Positions 52,396 through 60,631 of a stretch of 64,000 bases of DNA are shown here, piece after piece. Source of the stretch: Verrucomicrobiota bacterium (GTDB lineage: Bacteria; Verrucomicrobiota; Verrucomicrobiia; Verrucomicrobiales; Verrucomicrobiaceae). The translations under genes and the position numbers were made by a program. The DNA lies in assembly GCA_017301975.1 (NCBI GenBank), contig JAFLEI010000001.1:62001-126000 (forward strand). Reading direction: 5' to 3'. The notes beneath the pieces were generated by a model. That model had not been told where the DNA came from, did not search any database, and saw nothing but the letters and a program-made list of their open reading frames with translations. The stretch's first letter is position 1, and every line of letters starts with the position of its first letter.

Positions 52396-53348
52396 AAACG
52401 AACCACATTACAACGCAGCATCGTATCCTCGGCGGCCTTTACGGCTCGCTTGTCGGAGACGCACTCGGCGTGCCCGTGGAGTTTGCTCCGCGTGAGGCGC
52501 GGCAGAAAGACCCTGTTATCGGCATGCGCGGCGGCGGTGCCCATGGCCAACTGCCTGGAACCTGGAGCGATGACGGTTCCCTGCTGCTCTGCTCGGCTGA
52601 AAGTCTCGTGGAAAAAGACAGCTTTGATCCGCAGGACATGGGCGAGCGTTTCCTTCAGTGGTTCGAGCTCGGCCACTGGGCTGCACATGGTCTTGTCTTT
52701 GACATCGGCATCGCCACCCGGCAGTCACTGCTCCGCATCCGCCACGGCATACCGGCGGCTGAAGCCGGAGGCTGCGGCCTGTATGATAACGGCAACGGCT
52801 CACTCATGCGCATCCTGCCAGTGGTGCTGGCCAGTCTGCGGCATGCTGACAGAGTTTTTGCCTCTCGGATCGAGCAAGCATCAGCCATCACCCACGGCCA
52901 TGCTCGTTCCAAGATGGCCTGTGTCTTTTACGGACTCGTCATCCGCACACTGGTAAAAGGAGAATGTGCCGAAAAAGCAGTCAGTCTGGCACAAGACACC
53001 TTCAAACATCTCTACACAGACACCGAGGAACTCGGTGCCTTTAGCACTCTTTTGCAGAGCGACTTGTCTCTTCAGTCTGAAATTCACATTCACTCGGGTG
53101 GCTATGTCATGGAGACGCTCACCGCCTCCCTTTGGTGCCTGCTCAACACCGACAATTTTTCCGACTGCGTACTCAAAGCCGTAAACCTTGGCGATGACAC
53201 CGACACCACCGGCTGCGTGGCCGGTGGCTTGGCCGGCATCGCCTATGGCTTCGACGCCATCCCGCCCGAATGGCGTCTGGCTCTGCCCCGCCAGAACGAA
53301 CTGCGCGAGCTGTTTGCCAAATTTGAGCAAAAATTTTCTTCTTACTGA
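52392..53348 (+). CDS. ADP-ribosylglycohydrolase family protein (DraG-like)
   Basis: The 318-residue enzyme should remove ADP-ribose from proteins or nucleic acids. Metal-site motifs are TWSDDGS (residues about 56-62), [20 protein letters not shown] and [18 protein letters not shown] (about 267-284). These are the family's four acidic/His clusters and all are intact. It overlaps nrtR by 4 bp and is followed 3 bp later by kptA. Confidence 0.92.
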   Translation: MKTNHITTQHRILGGLYGSLVGDALGVPVEFAPREARQKDPVIGMRGGGAHGQLPGTWSDDGSLLLCSAESLVEKDSFDPQDMGERFLQWFELGHWAAHGLVFDIGIATRQSLLRIRHGIPAAEAGGCGLYDNGNGSLMRILPVVLASLRHADRVFASRIEQASAITHGHARSKMACVFYGLVIRTLVKGECAEKAVSLAQDTFKHLYTDTEELGAFSTLLQSDLSLQSEIHIHSGGYVMETLTASLWCLLNTDNFSDCVLKAVNLGDDTDTTGCVAGGLAGIAYGFDAIPPEWRLALPRQNELRELFAKFEQKFSSY

Positions 53349-53351
53349 TTT

Positions 53352-53903
53352 ATGTCCCCCGACCAAACCACCCGCACCAGCAAGTTTCTCAGCTTGGTGC
53401 TGCGCCATCAGCCTGAGACGGCTCACATCACCCTCGACTCCGCCGGATGGACGGGCGTGGAGGAACTGCTGCGTGGCTGTGCCCAAGCTCGGCGCTCCAT
53501 CACACGCGAGCAATTGGAGTACATTGTGGAAACCAATGCGAAAAAACGCTTTGAGTTCAGTCCCGACGGTGCGCGAATTCGTGCCAGCCAGGGACACTCC
53601 ATTCAGGTGGATCTGGCTTATGAACCTCAAGAGCCGCCTGAGTTGCTGTATCATGGCACTGCCACACGATTTCTGGATTCCATCCGCGCAAAAGGGCTCC
53701 TCAAGATGGAGCGACACCATGTTCACCTCTCTGCAGAAACCAAAGTCACCATGCAAGTTGGAGCACGGCACGGAAAGCCCGTGCTCCTCACCATCCGAGC
53801 TATCGCCATGACCGCCGCAGGACACGCATTTTACCGCAGCACCAACGGTGTCTGGCTCGTGGAACATGTGCCGCTGGAGTTTATCCAGTTTCCTGAATTA
53901 TGA
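53352..53903 (+). CDS. kptA: KptA/Tpt1, RNA 2'-phosphotransferase
   Basis: The 183-residue enzyme transfers a 2'-phosphate from RNA to NAD+, releasing nicotinamide and ADP-ribose 1'',2''-cyclic phosphate. The catalytic Arg-His pair is in LSLVLRHQPE, then RIRASQGHS, LYHGTATRF and GHAFYRSTNGVWL. Length matches the family (about 180). Bacterial substrates are not established. Being in an NAD operon next to a macrodomain gene, which can bind such cyclic products, is meaningful. Confidence 0.93.
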   Translation: MSPDQTTRTSKFLSLVLRHQPETAHITLDSAGWTGVEELLRGCAQARRSITREQLEYIVETNAKKRFEFSPDGARIRASQGHSIQVDLAYEPQEPPELLYHGTATRFLDSIRAKGLLKMERHHVHLSAETKVTMQVGARHGKPVLLTIRAIAMTAAGHAFYRSTNGVWLVEHVPLEFIQFPEL

Positions 53904-54406
53904 AAGCCACCCTTCAAGCCCTCCATGCCGACATCACCACCCTCGATGTGGATGCCATCGTCAATGCCGCCAATACCTCGCTGCTTGGCGGCGGTGGAGT
54001 GGATGGCGCTATCCATCGTGCGGCGGGCGAGGAACTGACCCGTGAATGCATGGGCCTCGATGGCTGCGAAACCGGGCAGGCCAAGATGACCCAGGGCTAT
54101 CGCTTGAAAGCCCGGCACGTCATTCACACCGTTGGCCCCGTCTGGCATGGTGGCACCCATGGAGAGCCGGAGCTGCTGCGGGCATGCTATGAAAACTCGC
54201 TGAGACTCGCTGCGAAGAATGGCCTGAAAAGCATCGCCTTCCCCTGCATTTCCACCGGTGTGTATCGCTTCCCACCAGATCAGGCCGCGCAGATCGCTGT
54301 GCAGACGGTGCGGGAATTCCTCGCCGTGCCTTCCTTGATTGAGCGCGTGATCTTCTGCTGCTTTGGCCGGGACGATCTGACACGTTATCAAACCCTGCTC
54401 GCATGA
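53900..54406 (+). CDS. Macrodomain protein (O-acetyl-ADP-ribose deacetylase-like)
   Basis: The 168-residue protein has the macrodomain signatures DAIVNAANTSLLGGGGVDGAIHRA (residues about 18-41), HVIHTVGPVW and AFPCISTGVYRFP. It binds ADP-ribose and may hydrolyse O-acetyl-ADP-ribose, mono-ADP-ribose or ADP-ribose cyclic phosphate made by KptA. It overlaps kptA and the following gene by 4 bp each. Confidence 0.94.
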   Translation: MKATLQALHADITTLDVDAIVNAANTSLLGGGGVDGAIHRAAGEELTRECMGLDGCETGQAKMTQGYRLKARHVIHTVGPVWHGGTHGEPELLRACYENSLRLAAKNGLKSIAFPCISTGVYRFPPDQAAQIAVQTVREFLAVPSLIERVIFCCFGRDDLTRYQTLLA

Positions 54407-54798
54407 AACAAGCGCTCCGCACAGCTCGACGCCACGGCTTCCGGCTCTCATTCGTTGACGCCCTGGTGTTGGTGACTGGCGCGGTCTTGAGCGGGTGGCT
54501 GGCGAAAATGGATTTTCCTCTCTGGTGGATCGTCCCTGCTGCAGTTGGTCACTTCTTCCTCTTCTGCAATGTCTTCCTCGTCTGGCGACGCTGGGAACTA
54601 ATCTGGGCCGCTGCGTTTATCTTCAATGTGGCGGGGCATTTCGCTTTGGAGACATACACTGCCACTCCGGTGCTTCTCTGGCAGGCTCCTGCGACAATCT
54701 TGGTGATTGTGTTTCAGATGCGCTCGCCGTGGTATCACGGAATTTTCGCACGCCAGATCAACCCCCGCCTTGCCGACTACCTCAACGACACTCTTTAA
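54403..54798 (+). CDS. Membrane protein of unknown function in the NAD operon
   Basis: The 131-residue protein has three or four hydrophobic segments (ALVLVTGAVLSGWL, IVPAAVGHFFLFCNVFLVW, LIWAAAFIFNVAGHFAL, LLWQAPATILVIVFQM). A charged C-terminal tail (RQINPRLADYLNDTL) follows. No motif is recognised. It overlaps the macrodomain gene, so it is co-translated. It could carry a vitamer such as nicotinate, but this is a guess. Confidence 0.65.
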   Translation: MKQALRTARRHGFRLSFVDALVLVTGAVLSGWLAKMDFPLWWIVPAAVGHFFLFCNVFLVWRRWELIWAAAFIFNVAGHFALETYTATPVLLWQAPATILVIVFQMRSPWYHGIFARQINPRLADYLNDTL

Positions 54799-54807
54799 TC
54801 ATTTCCC

Positions 54808-56247
54808 ATGACCACCAGCCCCCTCCTCACCGATCTCTATCAGCTTACCATGGCCGCCGGATACTGGAAATGCGGCAAGGCGGAGCAGGAGGCGGTGTTT
54901 CATCTGTTTTTCCGCAAACTGCCGTTTTCAGGCGGCTACGCCATCGCGGCGGGGCTGGGGGATGTGGTCAAGTGGCTGCAAGGTTTCTATTTCAGCACCG
55001 CAGAGCTGGACTATCTCGCCACGCTCCCAGGGCGGGATGGAAAGCCGCTCTTCGATCGCGGTTTTCTCGACTACCTCGCCACTCTCGAATGGCGCTGCGA
55101 TGTCGATGCCATGCCGGAGGGCACGGTGGTGTTTCCGCACGAGCCGCTTCTGCGCATTCGCGGCCCCCTCATTCAGGCCCAGCTCGTGGAAACGGCCTTG
55201 CTGAACATGATCAATTTCCAAACGCTCATCGCCACCAAGTCAGCACGTGTGTGTCTGGCAGCCCAAGGCGAGCCCGTGCTGGAGTTCGGCCTGCGTCGGG
55301 CCCAGGGCCCCGATGGCGCAGTCATGGCCAGCCGCGCCGCCTTTATCGGCGGTTGCGCCTCCACCTCGAATGTCCTCGCAGGCATGACCCACGGCATCCC
55401 CGTGCGCGGCACGCATGCCCACTCATGGGTCATGTCCTTCGACACCGAACTCGAAGCTTTTGAGGCCTACGCCGAAGCATTGCCCAACAACTGCGTCTTC
55501 CTCGTGGACACCTACGACACCCTCGAAGGCGTGCGCCATGCCGTGGCAGTCGGCAAGCGTCTTCGCGAGCGCGGCCATGAACTCGCTGGCATCCGCCTCG
55601 ATTCCGGCGATCTCGCCTGGCTCAGCGTCGAGGCGCGTCGCATTCTGGACGAAGGCGGATTCCCAGACGCCTTCATTGTCGCCAGCAACGACCTCGACGA
55701 GCACCTCATTGAAAGCCTCAAGCATCAGGGCGCAAAGATCGGCGTGTGGGGTGTCGGCACGCAAATGGTCACCGGCGGCGCACAGCCGGCGCTGGGCGGC
55801 GTGTACAAGCTCGGTGCCATCCGCAACGAGCACGGTGAATGGGAGCCCAAGATCAAGCTCAGCGAGAATGCGGTGAAGGTGAGCAATCCCGGCATCCAGC
55901 AGGTGCGACGCTTTACCCTGAATGGCGAATTTCGTGGCGATGCCATCTATGATGAGGAGCACGGCTGCCCATCCCAGGTGGAGATCGTGCATCCCTGCGA
56001 TGCCTCGCGCAGCAAGCACCCGCCGCAGGGGGCCACGTACGAAGACCTGCTGCAGCCCGTCTTCCGCGCCGGGGCGCTCGTGGCATCTCTCCCCACGCTG
56101 CCGCAGATCCAAAACCGCTGCCGTGAGCAGCTCGCTCATCTGCACGCGACTGTGAAACGTCTTCAGCATCCGCATGAGTACCCCGCCGGTGTGGAAAGAA
56201 CACTGCATGACCGGAAAGTGCAGCTCATTCAAAAAGCGAAATCGTGA
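54808..56247 (+). CDS. pncB: Nicotinate phosphoribosyltransferase
   Basis: The 479-residue enzyme makes nicotinate mononucleotide from nicotinate and PRPP, using ATP. Family motifs include [15 protein letters not shown] at the start, [24 protein letters not shown] with the phospho-His site, [23 protein letters not shown] and [21 protein letters not shown]. Length fits the long bacterial type. It overlaps the endonuclease V-like gene by 4 bp and provides the second step of the PncA-PncB salvage route. Confidence 0.95.
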   Translation: MTTSPLLTDLYQLTMAAGYWKCGKAEQEAVFHLFFRKLPFSGGYAIAAGLGDVVKWLQGFYFSTAELDYLATLPGRDGKPLFDRGFLDYLATLEWRCDVDAMPEGTVVFPHEPLLRIRGPLIQAQLVETALLNMINFQTLIATKSARVCLAAQGEPVLEFGLRRAQGPDGAVMASRAAFIGGCASTSNVLAGMTHGIPVRGTHAHSWVMSFDTELEAFEAYAEALPNNCVFLVDTYDTLEGVRHAVAVGKRLRERGHELAGIRLDSGDLAWLSVEARRILDEGGFPDAFIVASNDLDEHLIESLKHQGAKIGVWGVGTQMVTGGAQPALGGVYKLGAIRNEHGEWEPKIKLSENAVKVSNPGIQQVRRFTLNGEFRGDAIYDEEHGCPSQVEIVHPCDASRSKHPPQGATYEDLLQPVFRAGALVASLPTLPQIQNRCREQLAHLHATVKRLQHPHEYPAGVERTLHDRKVQLIQKAKS

Positions 56248-56783
56248 ATGCTTCCACCGCATTGATCGCCGCCGTGGACGTGTGCTACCACGACCATGGG
56301 GCGACCGCCGCCGCCATCCTGTTTGCGGACTGGGCGGACGATCATGCCTTGGCGCAGCATCTCTGCCACATCCCACAAGTGGCCGAGTATCAGCCCGGGC
56401 AGTTTTACCGCAGGGAGCTGCGATGCGTGCTGGCGATTTTGAAGCAGTTACCGCAGCAGCCTTCGCTGATTGTCATCGACGGCCATGTCTGGCTCCGGCC
56501 TAGCGAGCCAGGTCTGGGGTGGCATCTTCATGAAGCCACAGGAATCCCGGTGATCGGCGTCGCAAAGACCTCCTTCGACCAGTCCCCGCATGCGGCGCAT
56601 GTGTTTCGTGGCGAGAGCATGAAGCCCCTCTTTGTCACCGCCATCGGCATCGATCAGCAGGATTCCGCACGTCACATCGAATCCATGCACGGCGCGTTTC
56701 GTCTGCCCACCTTGATGAAGGTGGTCGATCACCTCTGCCGCAGCGGCGCACCAGCCGTACCCCCTGACAATCCTCCCACATGA
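56244..56783 (+). CDS. Endonuclease V-like protein in the NAD operon
   Basis: The 179-residue product resembles endonuclease V, which cleaves near inosine in DNA and in RNA. Acidic metal ligands are matched by Asp in [12 protein letters not shown] (about residue 12), Glu in [11 protein letters not shown] (about 55) and Asp in LIVIDGH (about 77), with [12 protein letters not shown] later. The usual DGHGxAHPRxxG motif is altered ([14 protein letters not shown]). The protein is shorter than E. coli Nfi (about 223). Its GTG start overlaps pncB and its stop overlaps pncA. Confidence 0.75.
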   Translation: MNASTALIAAVDVCYHDHGATAAAILFADWADDHALAQHLCHIPQVAEYQPGQFYRRELRCVLAILKQLPQQPSLIVIDGHVWLRPSEPGLGWHLHEATGIPVIGVAKTSFDQSPHAAHVFRGESMKPLFVTAIGIDQQDSARHIESMHGAFRLPTLMKVVDHLCRSGAPAVPPDNPPT

Positions 56784-57379
56784 AATCTCTTCTGCTCATC
56801 GACATCCAAAACGACTTCATGCCCGGCGGTGCGCTGGCCGTCTCAGGCGGGAATGAAATCATTCCCATCGTCAATGCCCTCATTCCTCAGTTTGAGCTGG
56901 TCGTCGCCACACAGGATTGGCACCCCGCAGATCATGGCAGCTTCGCCGCGAATCACGCAGGCAAGAGCATCTTTGAACCAATCGACCTCGACGGCTTGCC
57001 GCAGACACTGTGGCCCGTGCACTGCGTGCAAAACACAGGCGGCGCACTTTTTGCACCCGGCCTCGACACCCGGCGCATCGATCGTGTGTTCACCAAGGGC
57101 ATGAATCCGTGCATCGACAGCTACAGCGGCTTTTACGACAACGGCCATCGCGCCTCCACCGGCATGGGAGAGTGGCTGAAAGTCCAGGGCGTTATTGAAC
57201 TCAGCATCGCCGGAGTGGCAACGGACTACTGCGTGAAGTTCACCGTTTTGGATGCGCTCAAAGAAGGCTTCCGGGTGAATCTGATCGCATCTGCTTGTCG
57301 TGGCGTGAATCTCCAGCCAGGAGATGCCGAGCGTGCCATCGAGGAGATGCAGGCGGCGGGCGCAGTCATTCAGTCCTGA
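56780..57379 (+). CDS. pncA: Nicotinamidase PncA
   Basis: The 199-residue hydrolase converts nicotinamide to nicotinate. The catalytic Asp is in LLIDIQNDFMPGGAL (residue 8), metal ligands in TQDWHPADHGSFA, a Lys in VFTKGMNP and the nucleophile Cys in GVATDYCVKFTVLDAL. It ends the NAD operon. Nicotinamide released by KptA would be recycled by PncA and PncB. Confidence 0.96.
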   Translation: MKSLLLIDIQNDFMPGGALAVSGGNEIIPIVNALIPQFELVVATQDWHPADHGSFAANHAGKSIFEPIDLDGLPQTLWPVHCVQNTGGALFAPGLDTRRIDRVFTKGMNPCIDSYSGFYDNGHRASTGMGEWLKVQGVIELSIAGVATDYCVKFTVLDALKEGFRVNLIASACRGVNLQPGDAERAIEEMQAAGAVIQS

Positions 57380-57382
57380 AGA

Positions 57383-57772
57383 CTACGCAGACAGCGCCTC
57401 CCACATCGGGTGGGTGTCCGCAAACATGCGGAAGCGGCAGATTTTGTCCTCCCTCAGATCATACACATGGGCCACAGCGGCGCGCATGGCCTTGCCCGTG
57501 GCGGGGGAGGTGCCGCTGTAGTGGCCCAGCACGACCACTCGGCTGCTGGTGCCAAAGATTTCCTCCTCGGTAAAACTGAAGCCGGTCCAGCGCTTGGCAT
57601 TGGCACGAAAGACATTCTCAATCACCGCGGCGGCCCCGTGCCAGGTGGAGCCGCCGGGAAACCCCGTGCTCTGCTGCCAGACGAGATCGTCGGTGCAGAG
57701 CGCGGTGAAGCCTGCATCATCTCCCGCGCGCATGGCGCGATACACTTCGCGGACGGTTTCGAGCGGGGTCAT
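57383..57772 (-). CDS. NTF2/SnoaL-like domain protein
   Basis: The 129-residue protein has the NTF2-like pattern TVREVYRAMRAGDDAGFTAL, then DDLVWQQ, VLGHYSGTSPATGKAM and VAHVYDLREDKICRFRMFAD. It is a single-domain protein; members act as isomerases, dehydratases or ligand binders. It ends 4 bp from pncA (convergent) and starts 10 bp downstream of the SDR gene, so it probably belongs to that minus-strand unit. Confidence 0.85.
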   Translation of the reverse strand: MTPLETVREVYRAMRAGDDAGFTALCTDDLVWQQSTGFPGGSTWHGAAAVIENVFRANAKRWTGFSFTEEEIFGTSSRVVVLGHYSGTSPATGKAMRAAVAHVYDLREDKICRFRMFADTHPMWEALSA

Positions 57773-57781
57773 GAAAGCCTA

Positions 57782-58543
57782 TTACTGAGCCAGCAGGCCG
57801 CCGTCAATGTTCAGCGAGGCACCGGTAATGAAGGACGCTGCATCGCTGGCAAGGAAGAGCACCGGATTTGCGATTTCCTCCGCACGTCCCAAACGACCCA
57901 CGGGATGCAGTGAGCGCATGTAGTTCAGCGCCTCCTCATTGCCGCCGCCGGTGAATCGGTTCATCATGTCCGTCTCGATGGCCGCAGGCGCCACCGCGTT
58001 CACACGGATGCCTTGTTTGGCATACTCCAGCGCAGCGGCTTTCGTGAGACCTTCGACGGCATGCTTGCTGGCCACATAGACTCCGGCTCCAGCCATGCCC
58101 ACATGTCCTGCCACGCTGCTCGTGTTGATGATCACCCCGCCGCCCTGCTTGAGCATCACTGGAATCTCATGTTTCATGGAGGCCAGCACGCCCCAGACAT
58201 TGATGTCAAAGACGCGCCGGTAATCAGCCTCGTTGGCGTCCACGATGGCCCCGGTCAGTTCGACACCGGCGTTATTAAAAGCGACATCGAGTCGGCCATA
58301 CGTTGCCACGGTTTTGGCCACCAGCGCCGCTACGTCAGCCTCCACGGCCACGTCTGCTTTCACAAAAGCGGCCTCGCCGCCGCCGGCTTTAATTTCAGCC
58401 ACCACGGCCTGGCCTTCGGCTTCACGCCGGCCGCTGACGATGACTTTGGCTCCGGCTTTGGCGAAGGCGAGGGCGCTAACTTTGCCGATGCCGCTGGTGG
58501 CTCCGGTGATGAGTACGACTTTGTTTTCGAATGAGGTTTGCAT
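57782..58543 (-). CDS. SDR-family oxidoreductase
   Basis: The 253-residue NAD(P)-dependent classical short-chain dehydrogenase has the cofactor motif TGATSGIGKVSALAFA (residues about 13-28), NNAGV, catalytic Ser in NTSSVAGHVG and Tyr-Lys in YVASKHAVEG. The C-terminal ITGASLNIDGG is typical. The substrate is unknown. It lies in a TetR-controlled group with trxA, DUF5069 and the NTF2-like gene. Confidence 0.93.
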   Translation of the reverse strand: MQTSFENKVVLITGATSGIGKVSALAFAKAGAKVIVSGRREAEGQAVVAEIKAGGGEAAFVKADVAVEADVAALVAKTVATYGRLDVAFNNAGVELTGAIVDANEADYRRVFDINVWGVLASMKHEIPVMLKQGGGVIINTSSVAGHVGMAGAGVYVASKHAVEGLTKAAALEYAKQGIRVNAVAPAAIETDMMNRFTGGGNEEALNYMRSLHPVGRLGRAEEIANPVLFLASDAASFITGASLNIDGGLLAQ

Positions 58544-58588
58544 AGGGATTGGGTCTTGAGGGATGGAGTGTGGGAGAGAGAGTTGGGG

Positions 58589-59032
58589 TTAAGCTTTGCC
58601 GCCGAAGGAGACGTGGTCGTCGAAATCGAGGAAATCGAACCAGGTGCCGATGTCCTCACGTGCAGACCCGCCCGCCTTGGCAATCTGCGCGCTGATGTAC
58701 TCGCGGCTTTCATTGTCAGCAGGCACGGCGGCTTCGCGGTACTCGCTCCAGTGGGCGATTTCGTAATCGCTGCGTTTGTGCAGCGCGCTCTTTTCTATCC
58801 AGGCAAACATGTCGGCGTCGCCCAGTCCCTTGGAGGCTTCGGCTTTCAGGGCTTCGTGATCGATGCCCGTGAAGCTGAGGAAGCGCTGATCCAGCGGGCA
58901 GTTGTAGTGGTACTCGCCGTTCTTGCCGGCGATCTCGGCGCGGCATTTGTCGAGCAGACGAGGCAGCAGCACATAACCGCCAAGGCGGACTCGGGGGCTG
59001 CGCGGGGGGCGTTGAGTGAGGTCGATGGACAT
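58589..59032 (-). CDS. DUF5069 domain protein
   Basis: The 147-residue protein begins with MSIDLTQRPPRSPRVRLGGY and contains LPRLLDKCRAEIAGKNGEYHYNC, DQRFLSFTGID and DMFAWIEKSA. The first block is the recognisable signature of DUF5069, a small cytoplasmic family common in Verrucomicrobia. No catalytic role is known. It lies between trxA and the SDR gene. Confidence 0.8.
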   Translation of the reverse strand: MSIDLTQRPPRSPRVRLGGYVLLPRLLDKCRAEIAGKNGEYHYNCPLDQRFLSFTGIDHEALKAEASKGLGDADMFAWIEKSALHKRSDYEIAHWSEYREAAVPADNESREYISAQIAKAGGSAREDIGTWFDFLDFDDHVSFGGKA

Positions 59033-59065
59033 GGGGTGGGGTCTTTGTTTTGTTTTGGGGAAAAA

Positions 59066-59380
59066 TCAGGCTGCCAGAGCGGCTTCGAGAAAGCCCTTGC
59101 TCTTCACGCCGGTGATCGTGTTCATGGGCTGGCCGTTTTTGAACACGATGAGCGTAGGGATGGCGCGGATGCCAAAGCGCGCCTGGAGGTCAGGGAAGGC
59201 ATCCACGTTCACCTTGGCGATCGTTGCACGTCCTTCTTGTTCGGTGGCCAGTTGATCGAGGATGGGCGACATCATTTTGCACGGGCCGCACCACTCCGCC
59301 CAGAAGTCCACGAGGACGGGCTGGTCGGTGCCGGAGAGCGTGGCATCAAAAGTTTCAGAAGTGAGGGCGATGGGTTTCAT
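59066..59380 (-). CDS. trxA: Thioredoxin
   Basis: The 104-residue protein has the thioredoxin active site FWAEWCGPCKMMSP (residues about 27-40), the buried Asp near VLVDFW and the cis-Pro loop IRAIPTLIVF. Length is normal (about 105). Its start is preceded by a TetR-type palindrome at 59402-59417. It is probably one of several thioredoxins, specific for the redox-linked group it heads. Confidence 0.96.
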   Translation of the reverse strand: MKPIALTSETFDATLSGTDQPVLVDFWAEWCGPCKMMSPILDQLATEQEGRATIAKVNVDAFPDLQARFGIRAIPTLIVFKNGQPMNTITGVKSKGFLEAALAA

Positions 59381-59401
59381 AGGGGGTGGTTAGATGAAGA
59401 G

Positions 59402-59417
59402 TAGACCGGTCGGTTTA
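59402..59417 (-). promoter_or_regulatory. TetR operator upstream of trxA
   Basis: TAGACC-GGTC-GGTTTA matches the operator at 60040-60055 (TAGACC-AATC-GGTCTA) in 13 of 16 positions. It lies about 22 bp before the trxA start on the minus strand, so the TetR protein should repress the trxA-DUF5069-SDR group. Confidence 0.75.
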
Positions 59418-59436
59418 TTTGCGATCAAAAAGAAAA

Positions 59437-60024
59437 TCAGGGTTCAAGAAGTGCGCGGATAAATTCCAGCGCCTCGCGCGGCGGGGTGACGTCACGACAC
59501 ACGATTGAGCGCTGCATGGCCCCATTCCACAGGTCGTGGATGATCCGGGCCGTTTCGGCAGGGCGGACGGACTTGGAGATCTTGTTTTTCTCGATCCCCT
59601 CCTGCAGCACCTGCTCCAGAATGGCGATGGCTTCGCGATTTCCTTCCGCCAGCACCTCGCGCATTGGCTCGCTCATGTCAGAGACCTCAGCCGCCAGCTT
59701 GAGCACCAGGCAGGGGCATTTTCCCTTGGTTTCCAGCACGCGGCAGATCGTTCCCTCGCACATGCTCAGAAGCCTGCGCAGCGGATCCGGCTCGGGCGTG
59801 GGGGAGAGCAGCATCTGCCTCTTGTAGGCCGTGGCATCGGCCACGTAATGCTTCAGCATCTCGACGCCAAATTGTTCCTTGGATTTGAAGTGATGATAAA
59901 AAGACCCCTTGGGCACCTTCACGGCCTCCAGGATCTCGTTGAGCCCGACCGAATGAAAGCTCTTCTCAAGCATCAGCCCTTCGGCTGCGTCGAGAATGCG
60001 TTCTTTGGTCGTTCGGTCGCTCAT
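59437..60024 (-). CDS. TetR/AcrR-family repressor
   Basis: The 195-residue regulator has an N-terminal HTH (TKERILDAAEGLMLEKSFHS, then VGLNEILEAVKVPKGSFYHHFKSKEQF). The C-terminal ligand domain is of the YxaF/AcuR type and contains several cysteines (MCEGTICRVLETKGKCPC), which could sense electrophiles, although that is only inferred. A perfect 6 bp palindrome lies 16 bp upstream. Confidence 0.92.
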   Translation of the reverse strand: MSDRTTKERILDAAEGLMLEKSFHSVGLNEILEAVKVPKGSFYHHFKSKEQFGVEMLKHYVADATAYKRQMLLSPTPEPDPLRRLLSMCEGTICRVLETKGKCPCLVLKLAAEVSDMSEPMREVLAEGNREAIAILEQVLQEGIEKNKISKSVRPAETARIIHDLWNGAMQRSIVCRDVTPPREALEFIRALLEP

Positions 60025-60039
60025 GATGTTGCATTAACA

Positions 60040-60055
60040 TAGACCAATCGGTCTA
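60040..60055 (-). promoter_or_regulatory. TetR operator upstream of the tetR gene
   Basis: TAGACC-AATC-GGTCTA is a perfect 6 bp inverted repeat with a 4-base centre, between the tetR start (60024) and the divergent YkuD gene (60144). It is near-identical to the site before trxA, implying autoregulation. Confidence 0.8.
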
Positions 60056-60143
60056 ATGAGTCAAATGTATTTTTGACTCATGCATTTCCGTTCGCAGCTG
60101 TTAAGAAACGTAGTCCTCACGTACCGTCGATCATTCCATCCCC

Positions 60144-60608
60144 ATGAATCTCACCCACCCCCATCTCGAAGTCAGCATTGGCAGCCAGCGGCTGCGCTTG
60201 TTTGACGACAGGCGCTTGATTCGCGAGTGGGCGTGCAGCACGTCAAAATTTGGCATCGGCTTCACCGAAGGCAGCAACAAGACACCGCTGGGCCGTTTTG
60301 TGGTGAAGGAAAAGCACGGCGACGGCGCGGCCAGTGGCACCATTTTCAAGTCACGTCAGCCCGTGGGGCATTGGCAGCCTGGCATGGAGACAACGTCCGA
60401 TCTCGTGCTCACACGCATTCTCTGGCTGCATGGCGCCGAGCCACGCAATGAGAACACCTTCCAGCGCTACATCTACATCCACGGCACCAACGACGAAAAA
60501 TCCATCGGCCGCCCCGCCAGCCACGGTTGCGTGCGCCTGCGCAATCAGGAGATGATCGAGCTCTTTGATCTCGTCTCTGAGGGAACACCTGTGTGGATCG
60601 AGGAGTGA
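60144..60608 (+). CDS. YkuD-domain (L,D-transpeptidase-like) protein without visible signal
   Basis: The 154-residue protein is almost only a YkuD domain. The active-site motif is HGTNDEKSIGRPASHGCVRL, with the catalytic Cys in SHGCVRL. GEGSNKTPLGRFVVKEK-like sequence earlier (TEGSNKTPLGRF) is typical. These enzymes crosslink or modify peptidoglycan outside the cytoplasm, but no signal peptide or membrane helix is visible from the ATG at 60144. It may be exported by another route, or an alternative start may be missed. Confidence 0.85.
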   Translation: MNLTHPHLEVSIGSQRLRLFDDRRLIREWACSTSKFGIGFTEGSNKTPLGRFVVKEKHGDGAASGTIFKSRQPVGHWQPGMETTSDLVLTRILWLHGAEPRNENTFQRYIYIHGTNDEKSIGRPASHGCVRLRNQEMIELFDLVSEGTPVWIEE

Positions 60609-60631
60609 GCCCGCAGCTCTGATTCGCTCCC

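Noticed and set aside
54495..55463. 322-codon frame overlapping the membrane protein and pncB
   Set aside because: It is His/Arg/Ala-rich and low in complexity, as shadow frames in GC-rich DNA are, and both overlapped genes have strong family matches.
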